DNA of 64,000 bases from UBA11524 sp964542315 (GCA_964542315.1 CAZIUA010000003.1:5105-69104), one strand, 5' to 3'. Positions 25,237-33,391 are shown, counted from the stretch's first letter. Numbers and translations: made by a program. Notes: generated by a model from the sequence alone, not told the origin.

Positions 25237-25994
25237 GCATCTGGCTGATCCCCGGTCTGCTGGGCCTGCTGACCGGCCTGCTGCTGCACTGGACGCAGCT
25301 CGACCGCCCCTTTCACCTGCGGCGCGCCATGGGATTCCGCTGCGAAAACGCCCTGCGCAGCGGCCTGACCGCACTGGGGTGGGGGATGGCGCTGACGGCG
25401 CTGCTGTGCTGGCTGGCCGTCATTGATGTGGACACGATCACGGTGCTGCCGCTGTCGCTGGGGGCGCTGCTGGGCGGCGCATTGCTGGGCGCGGCGGTGG
25501 GGGTGTGCGGCTTCACCCCGGGGACGGCCTTTGCGGGGCTGGCCTGTTCGCCGCTGGAGGTCCTGTGCGTCCTGGCCGGATGCGCCGCCATGACCTGGCT
25601 CATGCCCCTGCTGGAGGGGCTTCTGCTTCCGCTGCGCTATGCGGCGCCCTTTGCCGATGCGACGGTGTTCAAGGTCACGCTGGATGAAAGCTACCTGCTG
25701 GGCGGCGGCTTTCTGGGGCAGGGCTGCGTCGGACTGCTGCTGGCTGTGATCGCCCTCTGCCTGCCTTCGCCCCAGACGATGCTCCTCACCGACGAGGACA
25801 TTGCCCGCCGCGCGGCGGAAACGCCCCTGCCCGATAGCGATCCCCCTGCGCCGGATGCATCTGCCGTGCCGGATGACACCTTCGTGGCGGCGCTGCCCGG
25901 CGAGGAGCTGCTGGTGGTGGATACGGCGCCGGACGCGGAGGAACCTTCCGCCGGGGAAGACGCGTTGGACGAGGTGGACGTGCCGGAAAAATAG
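25233..25994 (+). CDS. YeeE/YedE-like membrane protein, second half, with acidic tail
   Basis: The 253-residue protein has about five membrane helices. It contains the YeeE-type GGALLGAAVGVCGFTPGTAF (normally a Cys-Pro-Gly-Thr motif; here FTPGT with Cys two residues before). After residue about 190 comes a long Pro/Ala/Asp/Glu-rich cytoplasmic or exposed tail (DSDPPAPDASAVPDDTF to the end, net acidic), not typical for the family. The start overlaps the upstream stop, with AAAGGAGG before it. A sigma-A promoter for the following MFS gene begins at its stop. Confidence 0.7.
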   Translation: MSIWLIPGLLGLLTGLLLHWTQLDRPFHLRRAMGFRCENALRSGLTALGWGMALTALLCWLAVIDVDTITVLPLSLGALLGGALLGAAVGVCGFTPGTAFAGLACSPLEVLCVLAGCAAMTWLMPLLEGLLLPLRYAAPFADATVFKVTLDESYLLGGGFLGQGCVGLLLAVIALCLPSPQTMLLTDEDIARRAAETPLPDSDPPAPDASAVPDDTFVAALPGEELLVVDTAPDAEEPSAGEDALDEVDVPEK

Positions 25995-25998
25995 CCCC

Positions 25999-26027
25999 TT
26001 GTCACCCTGCGGGATTTATGCTACAAT
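25999..26027 (+). promoter_or_regulatory. Sigma-A promoter for the MFS gene
   Basis: TTGTCA (25999-26004) and TACAAT (26022-26027) with a 17-base spacer; GGAGG lies 8 bases before ATG 26059. Confidence 0.8.
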
Positions 26028-26058
26028 CCCCATGAAATCCATCATGGAGGACACACCA

Positions 26059-27252
26059 ATGACGAATCTGCTGCTGGCCGTGATCTACGCGGCCTTTATC
26101 AGCCTGGGACTGCCCGACGCACTGCTGGGTTCTGCCTGGCCGATCATGTATACCCGGATGGAGGTGCCGCTGTCCTATGCGGGGCTTGTGACCTTCACCA
26201 TCGCCATGGGGACGGTGCTTTCCAGCCTGCAGAGCGACCGGCTGACGCGCCGTTTGGGTGCGGGCTGGGTGACGGCGATCTCCGTCGGCCTGACGGCACT
26301 GGCACTGCTGGGCTTTTCCATCTGCACTGAATTCTGGATGCTGCTGCTCTTTGCCATCCCCTATGGCCTGGGCGCGGGCAGCGTCGATGCGGCGCTGAAC
26401 AACTATGTGGCGCTGCACTATTCCTCCCGGCACATGTCGTGGCTGCACTGCATGTGGGGCATCGGCGCATCTGTCGGGCCGTACATCATGGGCTGGGCGC
26501 TCTCCGGCGGGGACAACTGGCCCCTGGGCTATCGGACGGTCGGCGCGATCCAGGTCGGGCTGACGCTGCTCATCGTTTTCAGCCTGCCCCTGTGGAAAAA
26601 GCGCATCACCGTGCAGGCGGGCGAATCAACCCAGGAGGTCGCGCCTCAGGCCATTCCGCTGCGGACGCTCATCGCCCTTCCCGGTGCCAAGCAGGTCATG
26701 ATGGCGTTCTTCTGCTACTGCGCGGTGGAATCCACGGCCGGCCTGTGGGCCAGCAGCTTTCTGGTGTTCCATCACGGCCTGAGCGAGGGCACCGCTGCCG
26801 CCTGTGCGAGCCTGTTTTATCTGGGCATGACCGGCGGACGCGCGCTGAACGGCTTCGCAGCCGGACGCTTCAACGACACGCAGCTGATCCGCGTGGGCCT
26901 GGGCGTGATGGTCGCGGGCGTCGTGGTGCTGCTGCTGCCGCTGGGCGAGACCGCGGCGAAGGCAGGGCTGCTGCTCTTTGGGCTGGGCTGTGCGCCGGTG
27001 TATCCGTGCATCATCCATTCCACGCCCCTGCGCTTTGGGGCGGAACGCAGCCAGGCCTTCATCGGGGTGCAGATGGCCAGCGCGTACCTGGGCTCGACGT
27101 TCATGCCGCCGCTGTTCGGCCTGATCGCCAACCACATCTCCGCCGGACTCTACCCGGTCTATATCGGTGTGATCCTGCTGGTGCTGATCGTCATGCATGA
27201 GAGCCTTCGTCCCATTTCCCGCGAGGGACTTCGTCCCGATTCACGCGATTGA
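26059..27252 (+). CDS. MFS transporter, sugar/FucP-like
   Basis: The 397-residue protein has twelve predicted helices. Between helices 2 and 3 it has the degenerate MFS signature SDRLTRRLGAGWV, and the N-terminal GLPDALLGSAWPIMY resembles FucP/YfkF-type carriers. In the sixth-helix region it has SVGPYIMGWALSGGDNWPLGYR. Substrate is likely a sugar or other small metabolite, by family only. The last residues (SLRPISREGLRPDSRD) are encoded by the dispersed tail repeat, and the word CTTCGTCCC occurs twice there. The C-terminus therefore looks acquired. Confidence 0.85.
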   Translation: MTNLLLAVIYAAFISLGLPDALLGSAWPIMYTRMEVPLSYAGLVTFTIAMGTVLSSLQSDRLTRRLGAGWVTAISVGLTALALLGFSICTEFWMLLLFAIPYGLGAGSVDAALNNYVALHYSSRHMSWLHCMWGIGASVGPYIMGWALSGGDNWPLGYRTVGAIQVGLTLLIVFSLPLWKKRITVQAGESTQEVAPQAIPLRTLIALPGAKQVMMAFFCYCAVESTAGLWASSFLVFHHGLSEGTAAACASLFYLGMTGGRALNGFAAGRFNDTQLIRVGLGVMVAGVVVLLLPLGETAAKAGLLLFGLGCAPVYPCIIHSTPLRFGAERSQAFIGVQMASAYLGSTFMPPLFGLIANHISAGLYPVYIGVILLVLIVMHESLRPISREGLRPDSRD

Positions 27253-27489
27253 GTAAACGGATCATCCATGCAATATGCGCGTGGAGCAAGCTCTGCGAGG
27301 GCTTTCCGATCGCCCTCGCGCTCCTTCGGGGGGACCAAGTTGGTGAATTGCCATACAGCGCCCGCGCGGGGCATGTCAAAGCAACAGGAGCGTGCAAAAA
27401 GGCTCCCTTGTGTAAAGGGAGCTGGCGCGCTCGCGCGACTGAGGGATTGATCAAAATGCCTCCGCCTTCCCTGGTGGGGGCATTTTGAT
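27227..27489. repeat. Second tail repeat plus hairpin-rich MITE-like segment
   Basis: Bases 27227-27282 match the tail at 24600-24656. Further on, GCTCCCTT/AAAGGGAGC and GGCGCG/CGCGCG hairpins with TGAGGGATTG (27400-27450) form a related double-hairpin module. ATCAAAATGCC (27449-27459) and GGCATTTTGAT (27479-27489) then make a perfect 11-base stem. I see no gene in 27253-27521. Confidence 0.65.
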
Positions 27490-27521
27490 GCGCCAAACCA
27501 GAAAAAATGTTCGCGCAGCCC

Positions 27522-27550
27522 TTGCGATTCATCCAGCAAGGCAGTATAAT
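27522..27550 (+). promoter_or_regulatory. Sigma-A promoter for the Myb-like regulator
   Basis: TTGCGA (27522-27527) and TATAAT (27545-27550), 17-base spacer. Confidence 0.75.
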
Positions 27551-27619
27551 GAAAGACAGAAACGATCTGTACAAAAGCTGTCCGCCATCCCCCTTGAACC
27601 GCCTCGGGAGGTCTTGCGA

Positions 27620-28177
27620 ATGAATGCAAAGGACGCATATACCCTGCTGGAAACCCTGTTGGATGGCATTGACCCCATCACGGGTGACATGCTCCCGGAG
27701 GAGCATGTCTGTCAGGAGCCGGCTGTGCTTCGGGCGCTGCACAGAGCGCTGGCGGCACTGCAAAATGACATGGAAAAGGCAGCCAATGCTGAATTCACCA
27801 CTGACGCGGAACGAAAGTCACGCTATCCCCGAGCCGGAAAGCCTTGGACGGAGGAGGATGACGAAACACTGCTGGAAATGTGGAAACGCGGTGAAAGCAC
27901 ACACCGCATCGCCAAAACACTCCAGCGTTCTTCCTATGCGGTTTATCGTCGTATGGAACAGTTTTGCATGGATACCACGCCGGACGCGCCGCCGCTTTTG
28001 CCGCCATGGTCACTGGCGGATGTGCAGAAGCTACAGCGGATGCATGCCAGCGGCTGCACTGCCGAGGAGATCGCCAAGGAGATGCGCCGCCCGGTGGAGA
28101 GCATCAGCGCTCGCCTGTTCTATATGGGGCTGTCCAAGAAAGCGCCCATTTCCCTCCAACCGCAGGAACCAACCTGA
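27620..28177 (+). CDS. Tandem Myb/SANT-like DNA-binding protein
   Basis: The 185-residue product has an N-terminal helical part (MNAKDAYTLLETLLDGIDPI) and then two Myb/trihelix-like units. The first is PWTEEDDETLLEMWKRGEST with HRIAKTLQRSSYAVYRRMEQ; the second is PWSLADVQKLQRMHASGCTA with EEIAKEMRRPVESISARLF. This duplicated tryptophan-acidic-helix pattern is typical of sequence-specific DNA binding by SANT-like domains. No enzymatic domain is present. ATG 27620 has GGGAGG 8 bases upstream; the longer frame begins before the transcription start. Target unknown. It is monocistronic, ending at a terminator. Confidence 0.75.
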   Translation: MNAKDAYTLLETLLDGIDPITGDMLPEEHVCQEPAVLRALHRALAALQNDMEKAANAEFTTDAERKSRYPRAGKPWTEEDDETLLEMWKRGESTHRIAKTLQRSSYAVYRRMEQFCMDTTPDAPPLLPPWSLADVQKLQRMHASGCTAEEIAKEMRRPVESISARLFYMGLSKKAPISLQPQEPT

Positions 28178-28188
28178 CCAGACCATCG

Positions 28189-28217
28189 CTCCGCCTTTTC
28201 CGGCGGAGTTTTCGTTT
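28189..28217 (+). terminator. Terminator after the Myb-like gene
   Basis: CTCCGCC (28189-28195) pairs with GGCGGAG (28202-28208), followed by TTTTCGTTT. Confidence 0.8.
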
Positions 28218-28251
28218 GCCGTGAATTGATGTGGCAGGGCATCCTGAACTG

Positions 28252-28260
28252 TGCTATAAT
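28252..28260 (+). promoter_or_regulatory. Extended -10 promoter for cinA
   Basis: TGC-TATAAT is an extended -10 element; no -35 at standard spacing is visible. Confidence 0.55.
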
Positions 28261-28302
28261 AGAAGGAATGAATCCGGCGAGCAAATCATCGGGGAGGCCG
28301 AA

Positions 28303-28779
28303 ATGATGCATCTTGCTGAACAAACCATTGCTGTGCTGGCGGAGCGCAAGCTGACCTGCGCCGCCTGCGAGAGCCTGACCGGCGGATTGATCTGCGCCAC
28401 GCTGGTGGATGTCCCCGGAGCATCCGCAGTCGTGCGCGGCGGACTGGTCACCTATCAGACGGACACAAAGACCCTGCTGGCGGGGGTGGACGCAGCGCTG
28501 ATCGCCGAGAAGGGCGTCGTCAGCGTGGAGGTCGCCCGTGCCATGGCGGAAGGCACGCGCCTGCGCCTGGGGGTGGATATCGCCGTCAGCGCGACAGGGC
28601 TGGCCGGGCCGGGCGGCGGTACGCCCGAACTGCCCGTGGGAACGGTGTGCATCGGGATCAGCACGAGCCGCGAGACCCGTGCGGTTCGCCTGCTTTTGTC
28701 CGGGGATCGCGCGGAGATCCGTCGTCAGGCCGTGGAGCATGCCATACAGACCATCTACGATGCGGCGATGGGGATGTGA
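28303..28779 (+). CDS. pncC: CinA C-terminal domain, nicotinamide-nucleotide amidase
   Basis: The 158-residue protein is a stand-alone CinA-C domain, which in other bacteria deamidates NMN to NaMN in NAD recycling. The motifs are complete: CAACESLTGGLICATLVDVP, VVRGGLVTYQTDTK and the loop SATGLAGPGGGTPELPVGTV. The start is 28303 or 28306, both behind GGGGAGG; a longer frame from 28231 begins before the -10 box. It is the usual length for the free-standing domain. The gene sits alone between a terminator and a repeat. Confidence 0.9.
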   Translation: MMHLAEQTIAVLAERKLTCAACESLTGGLICATLVDVPGASAVVRGGLVTYQTDTKTLLAGVDAALIAEKGVVSVEVARAMAEGTRLRLGVDIAVSATGLAGPGGGTPELPVGTVCIGISTSRETRAVRLLLSGDRAEIRRQAVEHAIQTIYDAAMGM

Positions 28780-28796
28780 GGGGCGTTGCAGGAACG

Positions 28797-28846
28797 TACA
28801 CCTCATCAGTCGCTGCGGCGACAGCTTTCCCTCAAGGGGAAGCCGA
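28797..28846. repeat. Double-hairpin repeat, inverted orientation
   Basis: Read on the minus strand it contains GGCTTCCCCTTGAGGGAAAG, GTCGC/GCGAC and TGATGAGGTG, matching the module at 24670-24716. Confidence 0.7.
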
Positions 28847-28965
28847 AGGTATGCCGCGCGTAGTCCTTGCCCTGTTTCCTGCCTGCAGGCGGTGATGAAG
28901 GGTACAGAGACGCTCAATTCATCATTCATCATGCCTAATTCCTCATTTTGTAAAGGGGTACTTTT

Positions 28966-30213
28966 ATGAACTGGAAACTCGTCTTCCTCATTCTGTTCAC
29001 CCTGCAGCATGCCTACACGCTGGTGCTGAACATCGTCCAGCGGCGCAGCGCGAAGAATCCGACCCCTGCGAATGTGGCGGATGTCTACGACGCGGACACC
29101 TATCATCGCTGGCAGCGGTATCACGCCGAGAACAGCCGCCTGTCCATCCTGCGGACGCTGGTGTCCTGGGTGCTGACCATGGCGCTGCTGGGCTTTGATG
29201 TGTATGCGCGGGTGGCGGCGCATTTCCCGGCGAATGGCTTCATGCAGCTGCTTTCCGTGCTGCTGACGTCCTCCGTGGTGGAAACGGTGGCCTTCCTCGG
29301 CTTCAGCTGGGTGAACACGATGGTGATCGAGCAGAAATACGGCTTCAACCGCAGCACGGTCAAGACCTTCGTGACCGACCAGATCCGCAGTTTCGTGCTG
29401 GAGCTGCTGCTGTCCGTCCTGCTGTCCTGGCTGCTGATGTGCATCCACCTGGCGCTGGGCGACTGGATGGCACTGGCCTTCACTGGTGCTGTGTTTGTGT
29501 TCACGCTGGCGATCTCCTTCCTGTATGGCCCTGTGTTCAGCCGCATGGGCAACAAATTCGTCCCCCTGGAGGAAGGCGAACTGCGCACGCGGCTGATGGC
29601 GCTGCTGGAGAAGCACGGCTATCAGGTCAAGGCCATCGAGGTGATGGATGCCTCCCGCCGCACGACGAAGCTCAATGCGTACTTCACCGGATTCGGCAAG
29701 ATGAAGCGCATTGTGCTGTATGACAACCTTGTCAACGCCATGAATACGGATGAGATCTGCGCGGTGTTCGCCCATGAGCTGGGGCATGGCCTGCACAAGG
29801 ATGTGCCCAAGCAGCAGATCATGAACCTGGGCAACCTGCTGCTGATGTCCGTGGTGCTGTGGCTTACCGTCCGCACGCCCGCCATGCACACGGCCTTTGG
29901 CTTCAGTGCAGTGAACTACGGATTTGCGTTCGTCCTGTTCAGCGGATTGATGGGGCTGCTCCAGCCGCTGACGGGCATGGTGACGAATGCCTACAGCCGC
30001 CACGCGGAATTCCGCGCCGATGCGCAGGCCGTCAAGGAGGGCTACGGCGAGGCGATGGTCATCGGGCTGAAGAAGCTGGCGAAGGAGAACTTCTCCCACT
30101 TGGCGCCGTCTAAGGCACTGGTGGTGCTGGAATATAGCCATCCGCCGCTGAGTGAGCGTATCGCGGCCATCCAGCGGCAGGAGAAATCCGCCGGAACATC
30201 CGCTTCTGCTTGA
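28966..30213 (+). CDS. M48 family CaaX-type membrane metallopeptidase
   Basis: The 415-residue protein has several N-terminal membrane helices, then the zinc motif HELGH at 270-274 with the third ligand in HAEFRADAQAV. The helix arrangement and KYGFNRSTVKTFVTDQI loop match Ste24/CaaX-protease-type M48A enzymes rather than HtpX. Such enzymes degrade damaged membrane proteins or mature lipidated peptides; the bacterial substrate is unknown. AAGGGG lies before ATG 28966. Its stop codon overlaps the -35 box of the glycyl-tRNA synthetase promoter. Confidence 0.9.
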   Translation: MNWKLVFLILFTLQHAYTLVLNIVQRRSAKNPTPANVADVYDADTYHRWQRYHAENSRLSILRTLVSWVLTMALLGFDVYARVAAHFPANGFMQLLSVLLTSSVVETVAFLGFSWVNTMVIEQKYGFNRSTVKTFVTDQIRSFVLELLLSVLLSWLLMCIHLALGDWMALAFTGAVFVFTLAISFLYGPVFSRMGNKFVPLEEGELRTRLMALLEKHGYQVKAIEVMDASRRTTKLNAYFTGFGKMKRIVLYDNLVNAMNTDEICAVFAHELGHGLHKDVPKQQIMNLGNLLLMSVVLWLTVRTPAMHTAFGFSAVNYGFAFVLFSGLMGLLQPLTGMVTNAYSRHAEFRADAQAVKEGYGEAMVIGLKKLAKENFSHLAPSKALVVLEYSHPPLSERIAAIQRQEKSAGTSASA

Positions 30214-30238
30214 CAAATCGGGCCGATGCGCCTATGAT
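30210..30238 (+). promoter_or_regulatory. Sigma-A promoter for glycyl-tRNA synthetase
   Basis: TTGACA (30210-30215) and TATGAT (30233-30238), 17-base spacer. A small stem CGTGCC/GGCACG lies in the roughly 55-base leader, which is too short for a T-box. Confidence 0.85.
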
Positions 30239-30299
30239 AAAACGGTATGAAAATCGGGCGTGCCACGCCAGGCACGTACCATCAAGGAGGAAATACACA

Positions 30300-31685
30300 A
30301 TGGCTGAACTGACGATGGACAAACTCAAGGCACTGTGCCAGAACCGCGGCTTCATCTTCGCCGGCTCCGAAATTTACGGTGGCCTGGCCAACACCTGGGA
30401 CTTCGGCCCCCTGGGCGTGGAGTTCAAGAACAATATCAAGAAGGCCTGGTGGAAGAAATTCGTCCAGGAGAGCCCCTACAACACCGGCCTGGACTGCGGC
30501 ATCCTCATGAACCGCGAGGTGTGGGTCGCTTCCGGCCATGTGGGCGGCTTCAACGATCCGCTGATGGACTGCAAGGCCTGCAAGGCGCGCTTCCGTGCCG
30601 ATAAGCTCATCGAGGACTTCACCAAGGGCGCCGAGACCGGCGACGGCTGGAAGAACGAGGAGCTGGAAGCCTACATCAACGAGCATGACATCGTCTGCCC
30701 CGTCTGCGGCAAGAAGGATTTCACCGGCATCCGCCAGTTCAACCTGATGTTCAAGACCCACCTGGGCGTGAATGAGTCCAACGCCACCGAGGTGCTCCTG
30801 CGCCCCGAGACCGCCCAGGGCATCTTCGTCAACTTCCTCAACACCATGCGCACCACCCGCAAGAAGCTGCCTGCGGGCATCTGCCAGATCGGCAAGTCCT
30901 TCCGCAACGAGATCACCCCCGGCAACTTCATCTTCCGCGTGCTGGAATTCGAGCAGATGGAGCTGGAATTCTTCTGCAAGCCCGGTGAGGATCTGGAGTG
31001 GTTCCAGTATTGGCGCTCCTTCTGCAAGAACTGGCTGCTGAATCTGGGCCTGAAGGAAGAAAAGCTCCGCCTGCGCGACCATGAGCCGGAGAAGCTGGCC
31101 TTCTACTCCAAGGCAACCACTGACTTCGAGTACCTGTTCCCCTTCGGCTGGGGCGAGCTGTGGGGCATTGCCGACCGCACTGATTATGACCTGAAGCAGC
31201 ATCAGGAGCATTCTGGCAAGTCCATGGAATACCTCGATCCCGTCACCAATGAGCGCTACATCCCCTATTGTGTGGAGCCCTCCGTCGGCGTGGAGCGTCT
31301 GGTGCTGGCCTTCCTGTGCAATGCCTATGAGGAGCAGGTGCTGGATGCGGAGAAGAACGACGTCCGTACCGTGCTGCATCTGCATCCGGCGCTGGCGCCC
31401 TACAAGGCGGCCGTCCTGCCCCTGCAGAAGAACAAGCTGGGCGACAAGGCGCGCGAGGTGCATGCGCAGCTGGCGAAGTACTTCCCCGTGGAATACGACG
31501 AGACCGGCTCCATCGGCAAGCGTTATCGCCGTCAGGACGAGATCGGCACGCCCTTCTGCATCTGCGTGGACTTCGACACCGAGGAGACCGGCACCGTCAC
31601 CGTCCGCGACCGCGACACCATGGAGCAGGAGCGCGTGGCCATCGCCGACCTGCGCCGCTACATCGAGGAGAAGATGGAGTTCTGA
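30300..31685 (+). CDS. glyS: Glycyl-tRNA synthetase, dimeric alpha2 type
   Basis: The 461-residue class II synthetase charges tRNA-Gly. Motif 1 and the glycine pocket appear at IFAGSEIYGGLANTWDFGPL, motif 2 at FRNEITPGNFIFRVLEFEQM, and motif 3 at VEPSVGVERLVLAFL. The C-terminal anticodon-binding domain has HPALAPYKAAVLPL. Two zinc-ribbon-like Cys pairs (CKACK, CPVCGK) sit in the N-terminal insert. AAGGAGG precedes ATG 30300, so the longer frame reaching back to 30210 is excluded by the promoter. It is the eukaryote-like single-chain form, not GlyQ plus GlyS. Confidence 0.97.
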   Translation: MAELTMDKLKALCQNRGFIFAGSEIYGGLANTWDFGPLGVEFKNNIKKAWWKKFVQESPYNTGLDCGILMNREVWVASGHVGGFNDPLMDCKACKARFRADKLIEDFTKGAETGDGWKNEELEAYINEHDIVCPVCGKKDFTGIRQFNLMFKTHLGVNESNATEVLLRPETAQGIFVNFLNTMRTTRKKLPAGICQIGKSFRNEITPGNFIFRVLEFEQMELEFFCKPGEDLEWFQYWRSFCKNWLLNLGLKEEKLRLRDHEPEKLAFYSKATTDFEYLFPFGWGELWGIADRTDYDLKQHQEHSGKSMEYLDPVTNERYIPYCVEPSVGVERLVLAFLCNAYEEQVLDAEKNDVRTVLHLHPALAPYKAAVLPLQKNKLGDKAREVHAQLAKYFPVEYDETGSIGKRYRRQDEIGTPFCICVDFDTEETGTVTVRDRDTMEQERVAIADLRRYIEEKMEF

Positions 31686-31708
31686 GGAGCGCCTGAGGAG
31701 GACATAAG

Positions 31709-32713
31709 ATGAAAAAACTGACTGCACTGCTGCTGACGTTCCTTTTCGCCCTGTCCGCCTGCACTGCTGCGCTGGCCTGGAGCTGCCCGTCCTGCGGCAC
31801 GGAGGGCAACGGAAACTTCTGCGCCGAATGCGGCACGAAGCGCCCCGAGGAGAATATCTGCCCGAATTGCGGCACGAATTATGGCAGCGAGAAGCCGAAT
31901 TTCTGCATGGAATGCGGCACCCGTCTGACCGCTGCGGCCCCCACTGAGGCGCCTGCTGCTGCACCTACCGCAGCGCCCGCACCCGAGCAGAAGTACCTCG
32001 CGACCTCCAGCAGCGGGGTGAACATCGTCAGCGTCGAAACGCAGGAGAACGGCTTTGTTACCATCACCTGGGACGACCTGAAAGACAACGGCCCGTACAT
32101 GGCGCGCTTCGTGTCTGTGACCACCGGTGATTTCAACACCGACTGGAACAACAACGTCGCTCGCAGCGAGGCATCCGATATCAGCGCGCTGAGCTACACC
32201 TATCAGTACCTCGTGCCGGGTGAGTCCTACTGGCTGGTCATCACCAACGCGGACAGGGACGGCGTGTACTACAAGTATGTTTCGCGCCCGGCCGAAGCCT
32301 TCGCGGATTTCGAGACCACTGTGTTCGTCAAGCCCCTCATGAGCCTGACGCTGGGGGATGTTTCCTCCCCGATGGAAGTGAGCAGCTTCTCTGCGGCGGA
32401 AATCGCCCTGCAGAACAGCGAACATGGCCTGTATGTGCAGCTGGATTACCCCGCACTGGACAGCGACATGGAATACGCCGCGCAGGAAGTGTTCACCGAT
32501 CCGAACGGTTTCGCGCTGGTGGATGGCAGCCACACGCTCCCCTTCATCGCGTATGAAGAGGGCGGCTATCGCTACTGGGACTTCTACGACCTGGCCTGGT
32601 ACTTTAATGTCCTGAGCTATCAGTATGAGACCCTGCCCACGGGCACTTACACCATGAGCTTCTATCTGGATGGCGAGCTCGCGGCTGAAACGTCCTTCAT
32701 CATCACGGACTAA
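31709..32713 (+). CDS. Exported double-zinc-ribbon protein, possible lipoprotein
   Basis: The 334-residue protein starts with a signal peptide (MKKLTALLLTFLFALSACTA) whose LSAC fits a lipobox. Two CPxCG/CxxCG zinc ribbons follow at about 26-70: CPSCGTEGNGNFCAECGTK and CPNCGTNYGSEKPNFCMECG. An Ala/Pro/Thr linker (PTEAPAAAPTAAPAPE) leads to a fibronectin-like beta domain (GVNIVSVETQENGFVTITWD onward). Zinc ribbons of this type are common in the cytosol, so export is unusual. GAGGAGGA precedes ATG 31709. The gene lies 23 bases after glyS and may be read through from it. Alternative cleavage after ALA would give a secreted protein instead. Confidence 0.8.
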   Translation: MKKLTALLLTFLFALSACTAALAWSCPSCGTEGNGNFCAECGTKRPEENICPNCGTNYGSEKPNFCMECGTRLTAAAPTEAPAAAPTAAPAPEQKYLATSSSGVNIVSVETQENGFVTITWDDLKDNGPYMARFVSVTTGDFNTDWNNNVARSEASDISALSYTYQYLVPGESYWLVITNADRDGVYYKYVSRPAEAFADFETTVFVKPLMSLTLGDVSSPMEVSSFSAAEIALQNSEHGLYVQLDYPALDSDMEYAAQEVFTDPNGFALVDGSHTLPFIAYEEGGYRYWDFYDLAWYFNVLSYQYETLPTGTYTMSFYLDGELAAETSFIITD

Positions 32714-32725
32714 GCGAATATCATC

Positions 32726-32758
32726 AGGGCTTCCGCAGTGCAAAACTGCGGAAGCCCT
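32726..32758 (+). terminator. 13-base perfect hairpin after the zinc-ribbon gene
   Basis: AGGGCTTCCGCAG (32726-32738) pairs with CTGCGGAAGCCCT (32746-32758). No T-run follows directly, but the adjoining repeat supplies a hairpin with six T residues at 32768-32793. Confidence 0.65.
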
Positions 32759-32946
32759 CAGGGTGTCAAAAAAGTGGCGAAAGCCACTTTTTTGAGTTTG
32801 CACTCCGTCACTGTCAGGGCCGCAAGCAGCCCTGACGGCCGTTCCTCCGTGTAAAGAAGCGATTATTGCAAGCAAAATCGCCCGAAAATCGCCGCACATG
32901 TCGCTGATTTTCGATTTGCAGTCTGCCGACAGCGAGCAACTGACGC
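32759..32946. repeat. 188-bp multi-hairpin dispersed repeat, copy A
   Basis: It matches copy B at 49411-49598 in inverted orientation; my hand alignment gives about 13 differences. Stems include AAAAAAGTGGC/GCCACTTTTTT with loop GAAA (32768-32793), GTCAGGGC/GCCCTGAC, GCGAT/ATCGC and CGAAAATC/GATTTTCG. The first works as a terminator in both directions. Nothing coding is evident. Confidence 0.85.
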
Positions 32947-32972
32947 CCTCAGTTTGTCCCCTCTGCCCGATC

Positions 32973-33019
32973 GTGAAACGAGGCGAAACCACCGCGTGAA
33001 AACGAGGCGAAACCTCCGC
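32973..33019. repeat. Tandem 23/24-base repeat
   Basis: GTGAAACGAGGCGAAACC plus five bases (32973-32995) is followed directly by a near copy (32996-33019) with one extra A and one change. Bases 33020-33135 hold no recognisable gene or clear promoter. Confidence 0.7.
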
Positions 33020-33151
33020 CGGAAGGAGGGCGTTTCCTCCCCTTGGACACCATGTTAGTCGGATCGGGGCAATATCTTTCCAATCGATGCAGGAAATGCA
33101 TAGGTGAAGGGCGAATATGTTCATGACAATGCCGAAAAGGAGAACATCACG

Positions 33152-33391
33152 ATGAACGATATGCAAAAGCTGCTGACCATCCTTCGCGACGTAAACGAGG
33201 ATGTGGACTTTGAGACCGAAAAGGCGCTGGTGGACGATGGGCTGATCGACTCCTTCGACATCAATGTGATGATTGGTGCGCTGGATGAAGCGTATGACAT
33301 CCACATCGAGGTGGGGGACATCGAGCCGGAGAACTTCAACAGCGTGGAGGCCATTCTGGCGACGGTGAAGCGCTATCAGGAGGCCAAATGA
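33152..33391 (+). CDS. DltC-like acyl/aminoacyl carrier protein
   Basis: The 79-residue protein is a phosphopantetheine carrier. Ser34 in GLIDSFDIN is the attachment site, and the helix after it (VMIGALDEAYDIHIEVGDIE) resembles DltC rather than fatty-acid ACP. AAAAGGAG precedes ATG 33152. Its stop overlaps the start of the adenylation gene (ATGA), so the two are coupled. Being the first and only carrier in the operon, it presumably accepts activated monomers from one or both adenylation enzymes and hands them to the membrane acyltransferase. Confidence 0.87.
   Translation: MNDMQKLLTILRDVNEDVDFETEKALVDDGLIDSFDINVMIGALDEAYDIHIEVGDIEPENFNSVEAILATVKRYQEAK

Noticed and set aside
30239..30299. T-box riboswitch before glycyl-tRNA synthetase.
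   Set aside because: The leader after the promoter is only about 55 bases with one small stem; no T-box sequence or terminator is present.
32714..33151. Small hidden gene between the zinc-ribbon protein and the Dlt-like operon.
   Set aside because: Short frames lack ribosome sites and the region is accounted for by a hairpin, the 188-bp repeat and a tandem repeat.
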